From NCBI RefSeq assembly GCF_030345095.1, contig NZ_CP128360.1, positions 5,828,001 through 5,892,000 on the forward strand: a stretch of 64,000 nt of DNA. The letters are read 5' to 3'. The DNA comes from Solwaraspora sp. WMMA2056 (GTDB taxonomy: Bacteria; Actinomycetota; Actinomycetes; Mycobacteriales; Micromonosporaceae). This document shows positions 42,844 to 51,172 of this stretch, piece after piece (position 1 is the stretch's first letter; each line of letters opens with the position of its first letter). Made by a program: the position numbers and the translations under genes. The notes under the pieces were generated by a model that saw only the letters and a list, made by a program, of their open reading frames with translations, was not told the DNA's origin and made no database searches.

Positions 42844-43278
42844 ATGTCGCGACGACGGGCACAGCTCACCGCTGCTGTCTCCGCGATCGTCGGCGTGCTC
42901 TCCGGGGTGCTCGGCAACCTCGCCACCGACCGGCCCGGACTGCTGGTGCTGATCGGGCTCGGCGCGGCCGGGCTCGCCGCCGCAGTGCTCGCCGCGCTGC
43001 TCACCGGCCAGGAGCGGGCCGACCCGTCACCGCCACCGCCCAGCGGTCCGCAGGCGCGTCACGTCCAGCGCGCCGACGGCGGCCGGATCGACGGCTCCCA
43101 CATCGACGTCGACCCGGACACCGGCGCGGCCACCCGCCAGGAGGCACGCGGTGGTGGCGTGATCTCCGGCAGCTCGATCGTGGTCCGCCGGCACCCCGCC
43201 AGCGGGTCGGCCGCAGGTGGTCCGACGCCGGGCGGGCCAGCGGCCGACGGGACCGACGATCCGGTCGCCCCCAAGTGA
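42844..43278 (+). CDS. small two-helix membrane protein paired with the STAND ATPase
   Basis: The 144-aa protein has a basic start (MSRRRAQLTAAVSAIVGVLS), two helices (about residues 8-24 and 32-53), a Pro-rich linker, and a C-terminal part with two similar segments, GGRIDGSHIDVDPDTGA and GGGVISGSSIVVRRHP. The ATG at 42844 has GGAGG six bases upstream; longer in-frame starts (42760, 42823) lack one. The stop overlaps the GTG of the ATPase gene (GTGA), so the two are translated together. I do not recognise a family. It could be a membrane anchor or a pore-type effector for the ATPase. Confidence 0.7.
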   Translation: MSRRRAQLTAAVSAIVGVLSGVLGNLATDRPGLLVLIGLGAAGLAAAVLAALLTGQERADPSPPPPSGPQARHVQRADGGRIDGSHIDVDPDTGAATRQEARGGGVISGSSIVVRRHPASGSAAGGPTPGGPAADGTDDPVAPK

Positions 43279-46200
43279 CCGGCCCGAACGCAACGACCGG
43301 CCAGACCGACCCGTTCGTCGACCGCGAATCGGCGCTCGCCGCGTTCGACCAGTTCACCGCCGGTGCGCCCGAACGGGTGCTGGTCTACTCCGGAATGTCC
43401 GGGCAGGGCAAGTCGCGGCTGCTGGCCGAGCTGGGCCGGCGGCTGGCGTCCGGCCGGGCCGGGACGGTGGACCTCGACCGCCTGGTGGAGACCGCCCCGG
43501 GCGGCCACGCCGACGTCGCATTCGCGACGACCGACGCGGTCGCCCGGATCTGCGCCGGCTGGACCGGCGCCCGGCTACGCCGCTACCAGCAGGCCCGCCG
43601 CGCCGCCGAGGCGGCTCTCGCGGCCGCGTACGCCGAGGTGCCGACCGTCACGGTCAGCGCCACCGACGGGGCGGTCGTGCAGGACGTGTCGATCACGGTG
43701 GTCACCGACCCGGCCGCGCTGCGCGCCGCCGGCGTACGGGCCCACCAGCGCACCCTCATCGCCGAGGCCCTCGCCGACGAGCTGCGCGGCGCCGACCTGA
43801 CCGGCCGGGTGCTGTTCGTCGACACCGTGGAACGGCTGCCGTACCTCGACGAGGTCGCCGGCCCCGACGACGAGGCCCGGGGTGCCCGGCAGACCTCCTG
43901 GTTCCTCGGTGAGCTGCTCCCCCGACTGCTCGACGCCGCACCGGATCTGCGGATCGTGCTCGCCGGCCGGGAACCACCGGCCGCCGGCCCACCGATGGTC
44001 CACATCGCGCTGACCGAATGGGAGCCCGTACACACCGCCCAGTTCCTCGCCACCCGGGGCATCACCGATCCGACGCTGGTCGAGGCGGTGCACCGTACCT
44101 GTGCGGGGTTGCCCGGCTGGACCGACCTGGCCGCAGCGGCGATCGACACCGCTCGGGGGTCCGGGCCCGGGTTGACCGCCGACGAGATCGCCCGCCGTGC
44201 CGCCGGCCAGCCGGTCGAACGGTGGCTGCCGGAGGTGTTCCTGGACCGGCTGGCGGCACCCTGGCACGCGGTGGTGACCGCCGCCGCCGTACCCCGGGTG
44301 CTGAGCCGGGCGGCCGTCGCCGCCCTGCTCGATCCGGCACCGGCCGACGACACCTGGTTCCACCAGCTCGGCCGCTACACCTTCGTCCGGCTCGGCACCG
44401 ACACCGACGGCTCCACCGTGGCCACTCTGCATCCGCTGGTCCGCATCGCGCTGCTGGACAGCCTGCGGCGCAACGACCCCGGCCGGCTGCGTGAGCTGCA
44501 CCTGCGGGCCCGCGCCTACTTCGCCGGGCTGGGCGAGGCCACCGAGGAGCTGTACCACGCGCTGGCCCTCGGCAGCGGCCTGGCCGGCACGTTCTGGCGG
44601 CAGCGCTTCGACCAGGCGATCGCGACCCTGCAGACCGCCACCGCCCGGACCCTGATCGACCTGGTCCTCGCCCCGGAGCAGCGGGCCGGCCTGCTCGTCG
44701 CGGATCCGCGACTGGCTGTCGACGCCGAGGTGGGCGCCGCCGTCGTGTCCCGGCTGACCAACCGGCACGACGACGCGCAGCGGCACCTGGCGCAGGCGCA
44801 GCACCTGGCCGGGCGGTCCGGTTACCGCGCGGCGCTCTCCACCATCGCCCAGGAGCGGGCTCGGCTGGCGTTGTGGGGCAGCCAGGTGGCCGACGGCATC
44901 GACGAGGCCCGGATCGCCCTGTCGATCGCCACCGACCTCGGCCGCGACGGTGACCAGGGTCAGGCACACGACCTGCTCGGCGACCTGTCCATGCGCTCCG
45001 GTGACCTGGCCACCGCCCGGCAGCACTTCGCCGCCGCGATCGCCGCGTTCGAACAGTCCGGATCCCCGGAGGGGAAGGCCAACTCGCTGCTGTCCCTGGG
45101 CAACCTCGAACTGCGCGACGGCGACCCGGTCGCGGCCCGGCGCAGCCTGGACACCGCGCTGACGCTGTACGTCGCCGCCGGTCGGCGACGGGGTCAGGCC
45201 GACGTGCATCTCTCGCTCGGTCTGCTGGACCGCATGAGCGAGGATCCGACGAACGCCCGCACCCACTACCTCACCGCCGAACGCCTCTACCTGGCCGTCG
45301 ACGACGAGATGGGCGCGGCGAACTGCCGCTACCGGCTCGGTGAGCTGGCCGTCGACGCCGGCGACCTGGCGCAGGCCGAGCAGTACTTCACCCACGCCGA
45401 GCAGGTCTTCACCGCTCACGGTGACCGACTCGGAGTGGCCAACACGCAACGCGGGTTGGGCGGCAGCGCCCTGCACCGCAAGGACTACGGTCTCGCCCAG
45501 CAGCGGCTGCGGCGGGCGGCGGAGATCTACGACGAGATCGACTCGGCGTACGGCCGGGCGATGGTCAACTACCTGCTCGGTGAGGTCGCCGTCGGCGTCG
45601 GTGACCTGCTCGACGCCGGCCGGCTGCTGGCGATCAGCCTCGCCACCGTCGAACAGGTCGGCGACGTGTCACTACGCGGGCAGATCCAGCTCCGGCTCGG
45701 CCTGGTCGCGGTGGTGACCGGTGACCCCACCCGCGGCGCGGAGCTGATCCGGCAGGCCCTGGCCGATTTCCGCCAGGCCGGCCTGCCCGGCGCGGCCGCC
45801 TCCGCCGAGCAGGCGTTGGCAAAGATCGACCAGGACCGGGGTCAGGTGCTGGCCCGGCTCGACGCGCTGGCACCGGCGCCCCGGCTGCTGCTCGACCTGA
45901 TCAGCCTGGTCGCCGCCGACGACCGCTGGTCGTTCGTTGTCGAGGCGGTCTGGCCGGTGCTGTGGCAGGCGGTGCACCCCTCGTCGGGTGCGGCGGTGCC
46001 CGACTTCGCCGCCGCCCTCGCCGCGCTGACCCGCGCCGGGCTGGTGACGACACAACGCACAATCACCCCGGACGCCGGGCCGGTGACCCGCTACGGCTTC
46101 CCCGACGATGCCGTACGGGTGATGGTGCGCGACGCCGCCGACGCCGACCGGACCCGTACGGTCAACGAACTGCTCGCGGTGGCCTGGTTCCAGCGGTTCG

Positions 46201-47444
46201 AGGCCGAACGGGCCACGCCGACGCCGACCACCGTACGGGCCGGGGTCGGCGCCGCCGTCTACACCGCCGAACTCGGCGATCTCGACACGGCCTGGCAGGT
46301 GATGGAGGCGACGCTGCAGGTCGCCCAGGTCACCGACCAGGTGGCGGCGATGCTGCCGATGCTGCGGGAGATCGCGATGCGCAGCGGCGACCGGCAGCGG
46401 TTCGCCCAGTATCTGCTGGCCACCAGCGACGACACCGGCGAGTTGACCGGGCTGCTCGACCAGGCCCGCGCCGACGGCCACGACGAACTGGCCACCGCGA
46501 TCGCCGCCGGCATCCACGACCGGCTGCTCGCCGAGCACCAGCCGGCGCGGGCACTCGACCTGGCCGACCAGGAGCTGCGTACGGCGACCGGCGAGCAGCG
46601 GGCACGCTGGCTGCGCCGCCGCCTCGCTGCCCTGTACGACCTGGGCCGTCACCGCGACATCCTCGCCGGCCTGGACGACGCGCTCACCGCCGCCGCCGAG
46701 GCTGGTGCCGACCTGGACACGCGGGCCGCCGCCGACCGGGACGAGTTGGCGCGGTTGCAGGTCGCGATGCTGCACCACGGGGTCGGCGCGGCAAAGGCCA
46801 CCGCCGAGTGGGAGCTGGCGTTGTCGCTCAACGACCGCATTCTGCACCAGCTCGCCGCCATCGGTGCCAGCCCGGCGGAGCGGGCGTACTACCGGTTCAG
46901 CGGCTACGCGGCGCTGCTGGAGCTGGGCCTGTGGCAGGACTGCGAACGGGTGCTCGCCGACAGCGAACGCGCCTTCCGGGCCGCCGACGACACCACGATG
47001 GTGGCGGCGGTGCTCAGCGCCCGCGCGATCCTGGCGAGCCGTCGAGGGGAGCCGTTCCTGGCGCTGGAGTTCGACCGCGAGGCGCTGGCGACCGCGTACG
47101 CCGTCGGTGACCTGGGCACCGTCAGCCAGGTGCACGCCAACTACGCCAACCATCTGGCCCAGGCGGGCGGTGCACCGGCCGAGCGCGTCGCCCACCGGCT
47201 GGCCTCGGCGCTGCTCTACCGGCTCGTCGGCAACGCGCCGATGGTCGAGCGGACCTTGGCCGGGCTGGCGGCGGAGCCACGCCGTACCGGCCTTCGGTCG
47301 ACGCTGCCCCGGTCCCTGGCGGAGCTGGCGCAGCGGGTGGCGGTGGTGCCCGGCGTCGACCTGGTGGGGATGCTGTCCGCACTCGGCGCGGACGCGGTCG
47401 CGGTCAACGACGCCTTCGACCGGTTGATGGTCGCGGCCCGGTGA
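43275..47444 (+). CDS. STAND-like P-loop ATPase with TPR repeats
   Basis: The 1389-aa protein has a P-loop ATPase domain at the N-terminus: VYSGMSGQGKSRLLAELGRR (Walker A, residues about 37-56) and GRVLFVDTVERLPYLDEV (Walker B-like, about 176-193), with a conserved-type LAGREPP sensor strand. A winged-helix-like segment follows (about 330-410, ending LHPLVRIALLDSLRR). Then comes a long helical array, with TPR-like repeats clear between about 480 and 860 (for example LLGDLSMRSGDLATARQHFA, LSLGNLELRDGDPVAARRSL) and a second array to the end. This is the STAND sensor layout. GTG 43275 overlaps the upstream stop. No effector domain is seen within this protein. Confidence 0.8.
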   Translation: MTGPNATTGQTDPFVDRESALAAFDQFTAGAPERVLVYSGMSGQGKSRLLAELGRRLASGRAGTVDLDRLVETAPGGHADVAFATTDAVARICAGWTGARLRRYQQARRAAEAALAAAYAEVPTVTVSATDGAVVQDVSITVVTDPAALRAAGVRAHQRTLIAEALADELRGADLTGRVLFVDTVERLPYLDEVAGPDDEARGARQTSWFLGELLPRLLDAAPDLRIVLAGREPPAAGPPMVHIALTEWEPVHTAQFLATRGITDPTLVEAVHRTCAGLPGWTDLAAAAIDTARGSGPGLTADEIARRAAGQPVERWLPEVFLDRLAAPWHAVVTAAAVPRVLSRAAVAALLDPAPADDTWFHQLGRYTFVRLGTDTDGSTVATLHPLVRIALLDSLRRNDPGRLRELHLRARAYFAGLGEATEELYHALALGSGLAGTFWRQRFDQAIATLQTATARTLIDLVLAPEQRAGLLVADPRLAVDAEVGAAVVSRLTNRHDDAQRHLAQAQHLAGRSGYRAALSTIAQERARLALWGSQVADGIDEARIALSIATDLGRDGDQGQAHDLLGDLSMRSGDLATARQHFAAAIAAFEQSGSPEGKANSLLSLGNLELRDGDPVAARRSLDTALTLYVAAGRRRGQADVHLSLGLLDRMSEDPTNARTHYLTAERLYLAVDDEMGAANCRYRLGELAVDAGDLAQAEQYFTHAEQVFTAHGDRLGVANTQRGLGGSALHRKDYGLAQQRLRRAAEIYDEIDSAYGRAMVNYLLGEVAVGVGDLLDAGRLLAISLATVEQVGDVSLRGQIQLRLGLVAVVTGDPTRGAELIRQALADFRQAGLPGAAASAEQALAKIDQDRGQVLARLDALAPAPRLLLDLISLVAADDRWSFVVEAVWPVLWQAVHPSSGAAVPDFAAALAALTRAGLVTTQRTITPDAGPVTRYGFPDDAVRVMVRDAADADRTRTVNELLAVAWFQRFEAERATPTPTTVRAGVGAAVYTAELGDLDTAWQVMEATLQVAQVTDQVAAMLPMLREIAMRSGDRQRFAQYLLATSDDTGELTGLLDQARADGHDELATAIAAGIHDRLLAEHQPARALDLADQELRTATGEQRARWLRRRLAALYDLGRHRDILAGLDDALTAAAEAGADLDTRAAADRDELARLQVAMLHHGVGAAKATAEWELALSLNDRILHQLAAIGASPAERAYYRFSGYAALLELGLWQDCERVLADSERAFRAADDTTMVAAVLSARAILASRRGEPFLALEFDREALATAYAVGDLGTVSQVHANYANHLAQAGGAPAERVAHRLASALLYRLVGNAPMVERTLAGLAAEPRRTGLRSTLPRSLAELAQRVAVVPGVDLVGMLSALGADAVAVNDAFDRLMVAAR

Positions 47445-47445
47445 T

Positions 47446-47580
47446 TCAGCACGCGCGGCGGTAGTGCAGGACCACCGCGCCGTTGCGCAGCGGCCCCGCC
47501 GAGAGCAGTTCGAACTGGCGGGTGCCGGACAGCCCACCCTGGTACAGCGTCGGGCCGTGACCGGAGAGGCCAACGGCGCT
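47446..47580 (-). pseudogene. dihydrofolate reductase/RibD-like protein, C-terminal remnant
   Basis: Ending at a TGA at 47446, a minus-strand frame encodes HGPTLYQGGLSGTRQFELLS followed by AGPLRNGAVVLHYRRAC. This is the characteristic last strand set of the RibD C-terminal/dihydrofolate-reductase-like family (a 'G..LF/Y....F.L....PL..GAV.L.Y' pattern). Only about 40-45 residues remain, and no start or upstream domain is present. It lies directly behind the ATPase stop codon, in convergent orientation. The upper boundary is approximate. Confidence 0.6.
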
Positions 47581-47627
47581 GCGGTGGCGGGGTTGTCGTC
47601 TTTGCCGCCACAGCAGGTATCCGTCGG

Positions 47628-47760
47628 CTCAGTGCGGTGGTCGGGGGATGGTCGCGGTGGTGAGCTCGCCGCACCGGGGGCACCAGCGCAGCGGGTCCTC
47701 GAAGTAGGACGATGCTCGCCCTCCTCGAATAGCTCGACCGGGTTCGCCGCCACAGTTCAC
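47628..47760 (-). pseudogene. small zinc-ribbon ORF, apparently frameshifted
   Basis: Two overlapping minus-strand frames each look like half of one short protein. From the GTG at 47753, one frame reads MAANPVELFEEGEHRP. The other continues YFEDPLRWCPRCGELTTATI and ends PRPPH at a TGA near 47630, with a CPRCG zinc-knuckle. Inserting one base at about 47706 would join them into a roughly 42-residue protein. Alternatively, the GTG at 47760 reads the second frame throughout, giving a 43-aa product with a different N-terminus. This stretch and the adjacent reductase remnant fill the roughly 310 bases between the ATPase and oxidoreductase genes. Confidence 0.4.
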
Positions 47761-48680
47761 GGAGTCAAGATGATCTTTCCCCGATTGCCGCCGGCTTCGG
47801 CGATCCGGTGCACCTCGGCGAGGTCAGTCAACGGGTAGCTGGCGGAGATGTCCACTGTGACTGCCCCGGTGTCGACCAGCCGGACCAGGGCGGCGAGCTG
47901 ACCGGTGTCGTTACGGGCCACGAAGTGCTTCGCGGTCACCGCCGCACCGGCCGGTGCGGTGACGGGGACGGTCACTGAGACGACGACGCCGCCGGGCCGG
48001 GCCAGGGGCAGCAACGCCGCGTTTTGTGCCGCATCGGCCACGACCAGGTTGAGGATCACGTCGACCGGCTCGTCCACCGCGTCGGCGAGCGACGTGGTCA
48101 GGTAGTCGACGACCTGATCGGCACCGAGCCGGCGTACCGCCCCGGCGCTGCGTGGGCTCGCGGTGGCGATCACGTACGCACCGGCGTGCCTGGCCAGTTG
48201 GACGGCGAACCCACCGACGCCACCGCCCGCGCCGACGACCAGCACCCGTTGCCCGGCGGCGACGTCGGCGTGCTCGAACACCGCCTGCCAGGCGGTCAAC
48301 CCGGCGATCGGCAGCGCGGCGGCGTGGGCCAGCGGAATGCTGGCCGGCGCGGCGACCAGTGTGCCGACCGGCGCGACGCCGTGGTCTGCCGCCGCGCCGC
48401 CCCCGTCGAGACGGCCCACGACCTGGTCGCCGACAGCGACGTCGCGGACATCCGCGCCGACCTCGGTCACCGTGCCGGAGACCTCACCGCCCAGGGTGTA
48501 CGGCAGGTCGAGCGGGAAGATCGACCGCAGCAGTCCACGGCGCAATCCGATGTCGGACGGGTTGAACGAAGTCGCGGCGACCCGGATCAGCACCTCACCG
48601 GCACCGGGCACCGGCCTGGGGATGTCGTCGTCGCAGATCACCGAAGGGTCGCCGTACCGGTGAATTCGCATCGCTCGCAC
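47757..48680 (-). CDS. NADP-dependent quinone oxidoreductase-like alcohol dehydrogenase (zinc-independent MDR)
   Basis: The 307-aa protein has a GroES-like N-terminal domain (VPGAGEVLIRVAATSFNPSD, LPYTLGGEVSGTVTEVGADV) and a Rossmann domain with VLVVGAGGGVGGFAVQLARH. It lacks the zinc-binding cysteine set, so it belongs with quinone oxidoreductase/enone reductase-type MDR enzymes. It reduces quinones or enones using NADPH; the substrate is unknown. The C-terminal VHRIAEAGGNRGKIILTP is typical. An ATG at 48671 is an alternative start. It diverges from the AraC gene, a frequent regulator/oxidoreductase pairing, so AraC may control it (inference). Confidence 0.88.
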   Translation of the reverse strand: MRAMRIHRYGDPSVICDDDIPRPVPGAGEVLIRVAATSFNPSDIGLRRGLLRSIFPLDLPYTLGGEVSGTVTEVGADVRDVAVGDQVVGRLDGGGAAADHGVAPVGTLVAAPASIPLAHAAALPIAGLTAWQAVFEHADVAAGQRVLVVGAGGGVGGFAVQLARHAGAYVIATASPRSAGAVRRLGADQVVDYLTTSLADAVDEPVDVILNLVVADAAQNAALLPLARPGGVVVSVTVPVTAPAGAAVTAKHFVARNDTGQLAALVRLVDTGAVTVDISASYPLTDLAEVHRIAEAGGNRGKIILTP

Positions 48681-48770
48681 ACCTCGAACCTATTGGCGCG
48701 CGACGGACCGGACCATGTGTACGACGCCGCGGTTCATCCGCGATCGTCCCGGCCCGGATACCGTCGCCGG

Positions 48771-49649
48771 GTGGACGTGCTCAGCGATGTGATGGCGGTG
48801 GTCCGGACCGGGCAGCCGCGTTCGGCGCGGCATCAGTGGCGGTCGCCGTGGGCGCAGCGGTTCGCGCCGGTGCCGGGCTCGATCGGCTTTCACCTCATTC
48901 TGCGGGGTCCGTGCCGGCTGACTCTGGACGGTGCCGCGCCGATCGCGTTGGCCGCCGGCGACATCGTGCTCCGGCCCCGTGGGGGTGGGCACACACTGGC
49001 CAGCGGTCCGGGGGAGGATTCGACCACGGCCAGCGTCTGCGGGGCGTACCAGCTCGACGCCGGCCATGCACTTGCGTTGCTGGACGACCTGCCGGAGCTC
49101 ATTCACCTCCCCGGGCACCTCGACCGGCACCCGCAACTGTGGTCGGCGGCGGAGCTGCTCGCTACCGAGTTGGACCGCCCCCGGCCCGGTACGGCGGCCA
49201 TCGTCCCCGCCCTACTGGACATCCTGCTGCTACACATGTTGCGGACCTGGCTCGATCAGCAGTCAGCCGGCGGCGTGGCCAACGGCTGGGCGGCGGCGCT
49301 GCGCGACCCGCCGATCGCCGGTGCGTTGCGTGCGATGCACCGCGACCTTGCCCGATCGTGGACGGTCGCCGCGTTGGCCGCCGAGGCCGGGCTGTCCCGG
49401 ACAGAATTCGCCCGCCGCTTCGCTCTACTGTTGGGTCGACCGCCGCTGGCCTACCTGACCTGGTGGCGGATGACGACAGCCGGGCGGCTGCTGCTGCAGT
49501 CCGACGCGCCGCTGCGGGTCATCGCCGCCGAGGTCGGGTACCGGTCGGAGTTCGCCTTCGCCAGCGCGTTCAAACGCCACTTCGGGATCGCCCCGGGTGC
49601 GCACCGCCGTGGTGGGAACCCCGTTGCCCGATCAGGTTCGGACCGCTGA
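48771..49649 (+). CDS. AraC family regulator with cupin sensor domain
   Basis: The 292-aa regulator has an N-terminal cupin (MDVLSDVMAVVRTGQPRSAR, FHLILRGPCRLTLDG, AAGDIVLRPRGGGH) and a C-terminal AraC double helix-turn-helix (WTVAALAAEAGLSRTEFARR, PLRVIAAEVGYRSEFAFASA, FKRHFGIAPGAHRR). GTG at 48771 fits the domain start. It diverges from the quinone oxidoreductase gene 90 bp away and probably regulates it. The cupin-AraC group usually senses small organic molecules; no ligand can be deduced. Confidence 0.9.
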   Translation: MDVLSDVMAVVRTGQPRSARHQWRSPWAQRFAPVPGSIGFHLILRGPCRLTLDGAAPIALAAGDIVLRPRGGGHTLASGPGEDSTTASVCGAYQLDAGHALALLDDLPELIHLPGHLDRHPQLWSAAELLATELDRPRPGTAAIVPALLDILLLHMLRTWLDQQSAGGVANGWAAALRDPPIAGALRAMHRDLARSWTVAALAAEAGLSRTEFARRFALLLGRPPLAYLTWWRMTTAGRLLLQSDAPLRVIAAEVGYRSEFAFASAFKRHFGIAPGAHRRGGNPVARSGSDR

Positions 49650-49662
49650 CGATGGTCCGGTC

Positions 49663-50011
49663 ATGGCACATCTGGTGATCCTCACCGGCCCGATCGCGGC
49701 CGGCAAGAACACCGTAGCGGAGCTGCTCGCCGACCTGCTGACCGACGCCGGGCGTACCGTCGTGGTCGTCGACGTCGACGAGGTCGCCGCCATGGTCCGC
49801 CGGCCCGGCGCGGGCGCGGGCGGATTGTGGTTCGCCGCGCACGAGGCACACGGCGCGCGGGCTGTCGCGCGATCCGGGGTTTCACCACCGGGCGCACCAC
49901 CGGTTCCGTGAGCACCTGCCGACGATCCCCGCAGACCGGGTGTTCGACTCGGACCGGCTGGACGCGAGCCGGTTCGCGACCGCGATCGCCGAGTCGCTGC
50001 CCGCCCGGTGA
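49663..50011 (+). pseudogene. P-loop kinase-like gene with internal deletion and frame change
   Basis: The ATG at 49663 starts MAHLVILTGPIAAGKNTVAE (Walker A GPIAAGKNT) and continues DVDEVAAMV to about residue 66. After that the same frame loses sense and stops at 49911. In another frame, from about 49864 to the TGA at 50011, the sequence resumes as LSRDPGFHHRAHHRFREHLP, then TIPADRVFDSDRLDASRFAT, the expected C-terminal end of a nucleotide or small-molecule kinase. Roughly 65 + 50 residues remain of a normal 170-190, so the middle is missing and the ends are out of frame. Confidence 0.65.
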
Positions 50012-50043
50012 GTCACCAGCCGTGGCGGGCAGCGGATGTCGGC

Positions 50044-50511
50044 TCAGCAGCCCCAGCGCTCCTGCGCCCGGATCAGGATCGGCATGGTCTGGGTACTCGA
50101 CCCGTCGGTCACCGTCATCACGGCCGGGTAGTCGCCGTAGTCCAGTGCCGGCACGTTCACGCTGACCCAGGCGGTACCGATGTACCGGTCACCGTTGTCT
50201 CTCGGCGCGATCGGCGGGTGCGGCAGGCTGGTGACGGTGCCCTCGGGCAGCCCCTGCACGTCGACCTGCAGCGGCGTGGACCAGCTGCCAGCGATGAAGC
50301 CGACGAAGTACGTCCAGAACGGAGCGTTCGCCGGGAAGCATGCCTTCTGCTGGTAGTCCGACAGATCCCAGGTCGCCTCGGCCGCAGCCGTGGCGGACCC
50401 CGGTGCGGTGGTGTCGGCGGGTGCTGCGGCCGCCGGGCTGGCGGTCGCCATCAGCGCCAGCCCGGTCGCCACGGCGAGCATCAGTCGGACGGTACGGGAC
50501 ATCGATCTCAC
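50044..50511 (-). CDS. secreted protein, DUF5980-like
   Basis: The 155-aa product has a Sec signal peptide (MRSMSRTVRLMLAVATGLAL, cleavage near ASPAAAAP) and a mature beta-rich domain beginning ATWDLSDYQQKACFPANAPF and ending TQTMPILIRAQERWGC, with two cysteines that may pair. The pattern recalls the DUF5980 secreted proteins of Micromonosporaceae; no activity is known. The GTG at 50511 is selected because AAGGAGG lies six bases upstream; ATG 50502 is the alternative. It stands alone between the kinase pseudogene and a divergent membrane gene. Confidence 0.7.
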   Translation of the reverse strand: MRSMSRTVRLMLAVATGLALMATASPAAAAPADTTAPGSATAAAEATWDLSDYQQKACFPANAPFWTYFVGFIAGSWSTPLQVDVQGLPEGTVTSLPHPPIAPRDNGDRYIGTAWVSVNVPALDYGDYPAVMTVTDGSSTQTMPILIRAQERWGC

Positions 50512-50770
50512 GACGAGCCTCCTTCGGTCCTCTACCGACGGGCAGCCTCCGACCCCAGGACCCGGTGTTTCATCCGGGACGCCGCCCCTTGTTAACGGAG
50601 TATTACCACCAAGGCGATCGACCACCAGGAATCTCTCGGGGATCACCCACCTGTCCGTGGTCGACCAACGCCCGGCCGGCGACAGGACTGCGCTCCGTCA
50701 GGTGCACGGCGACCCGGCTGGGCGTTGTATGTTCTTGGCGCTCGACCCAACGTGCCGAACGGGATCGCCA

Positions 50771-51172
50771 GTGAAACTCCGACAGTCGCGCCCCGTCCGG
50801 CGGGCGGCCCAGATGCTCGTGGTCGCGCTCGCGCTCCTGTGCGTCGCGCTGGCCAACCGGGGCGCGATCGAGGCCGGGATCACCGGATTCGGCTACGTCC
50901 GTACTCCGGGCCAGCTGGCCGCGCAACGACGCCTGCACCAGGACTTCGAGGCGATCCGCAACGAGTTCACCGCGACCTTGCCGGCGGGTAGCCGGGTGAT
51001 CATCGATCCGCCGCTGCAGCACCTGTGGTTGCAGCGCTTCAGCGAGTTCACCGCGCTGGCTGGCGGCACCGTGGTCGTCGACCGACGGGAAGCCGACTAC
51101 CAGGCGAGCCTTGTCCAGTGGGAAAGCTCGGTGGGCCCACGGTACGCCGTCGAGCTGACGGTGGTCAGCTGA
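50771..51172 (+). CDS. hypothetical membrane-anchored protein
   Basis: The 133-aa product has a basic start (MKLRQSRPVRRAAQM), one helix (about 15-30, LVVALALLCVALANRG) and an extracytoplasmic domain with RRLHQDFEAIRNEFTATLPA and SRVIIDPPLQHLWLQRFSEF, resembling the soluble tail attached to some actinobacterial glycosyltransferase-operon proteins. No family is recognised. The GTG at 50771 fits codon usage; a longer in-frame extension upstream is Arg/Pro-rich and unconvincing. The stop TGA overlaps the ATG of the glycosyltransferase-like gene by one base, so they act together. Confidence 0.65.
   Translation: MKLRQSRPVRRAAQMLVVALALLCVALANRGAIEAGITGFGYVRTPGQLAAQRRLHQDFEAIRNEFTATLPAGSRVIIDPPLQHLWLQRFSEFTALAGGTVVVDRREADYQASLVQWESSVGPRYAVELTVVS

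Noticed and set aside
43575-47753. Long minus-strand open frames opposite the STAND ATPase
   Set aside because: Gly/Gln/Val-rich low-complexity translations and unfavourable third-position composition show that they are shadows of the plus-strand gene. Only the short segment near 47,628-47,760 looks gene-like.
37747-50050. Transposase or integrase that could explain the gene remnants
   Set aside because: No DDE, tyrosine or serine recombinase motif and no flanking inverted or direct repeats of insertion-sequence type were found at the junctions.
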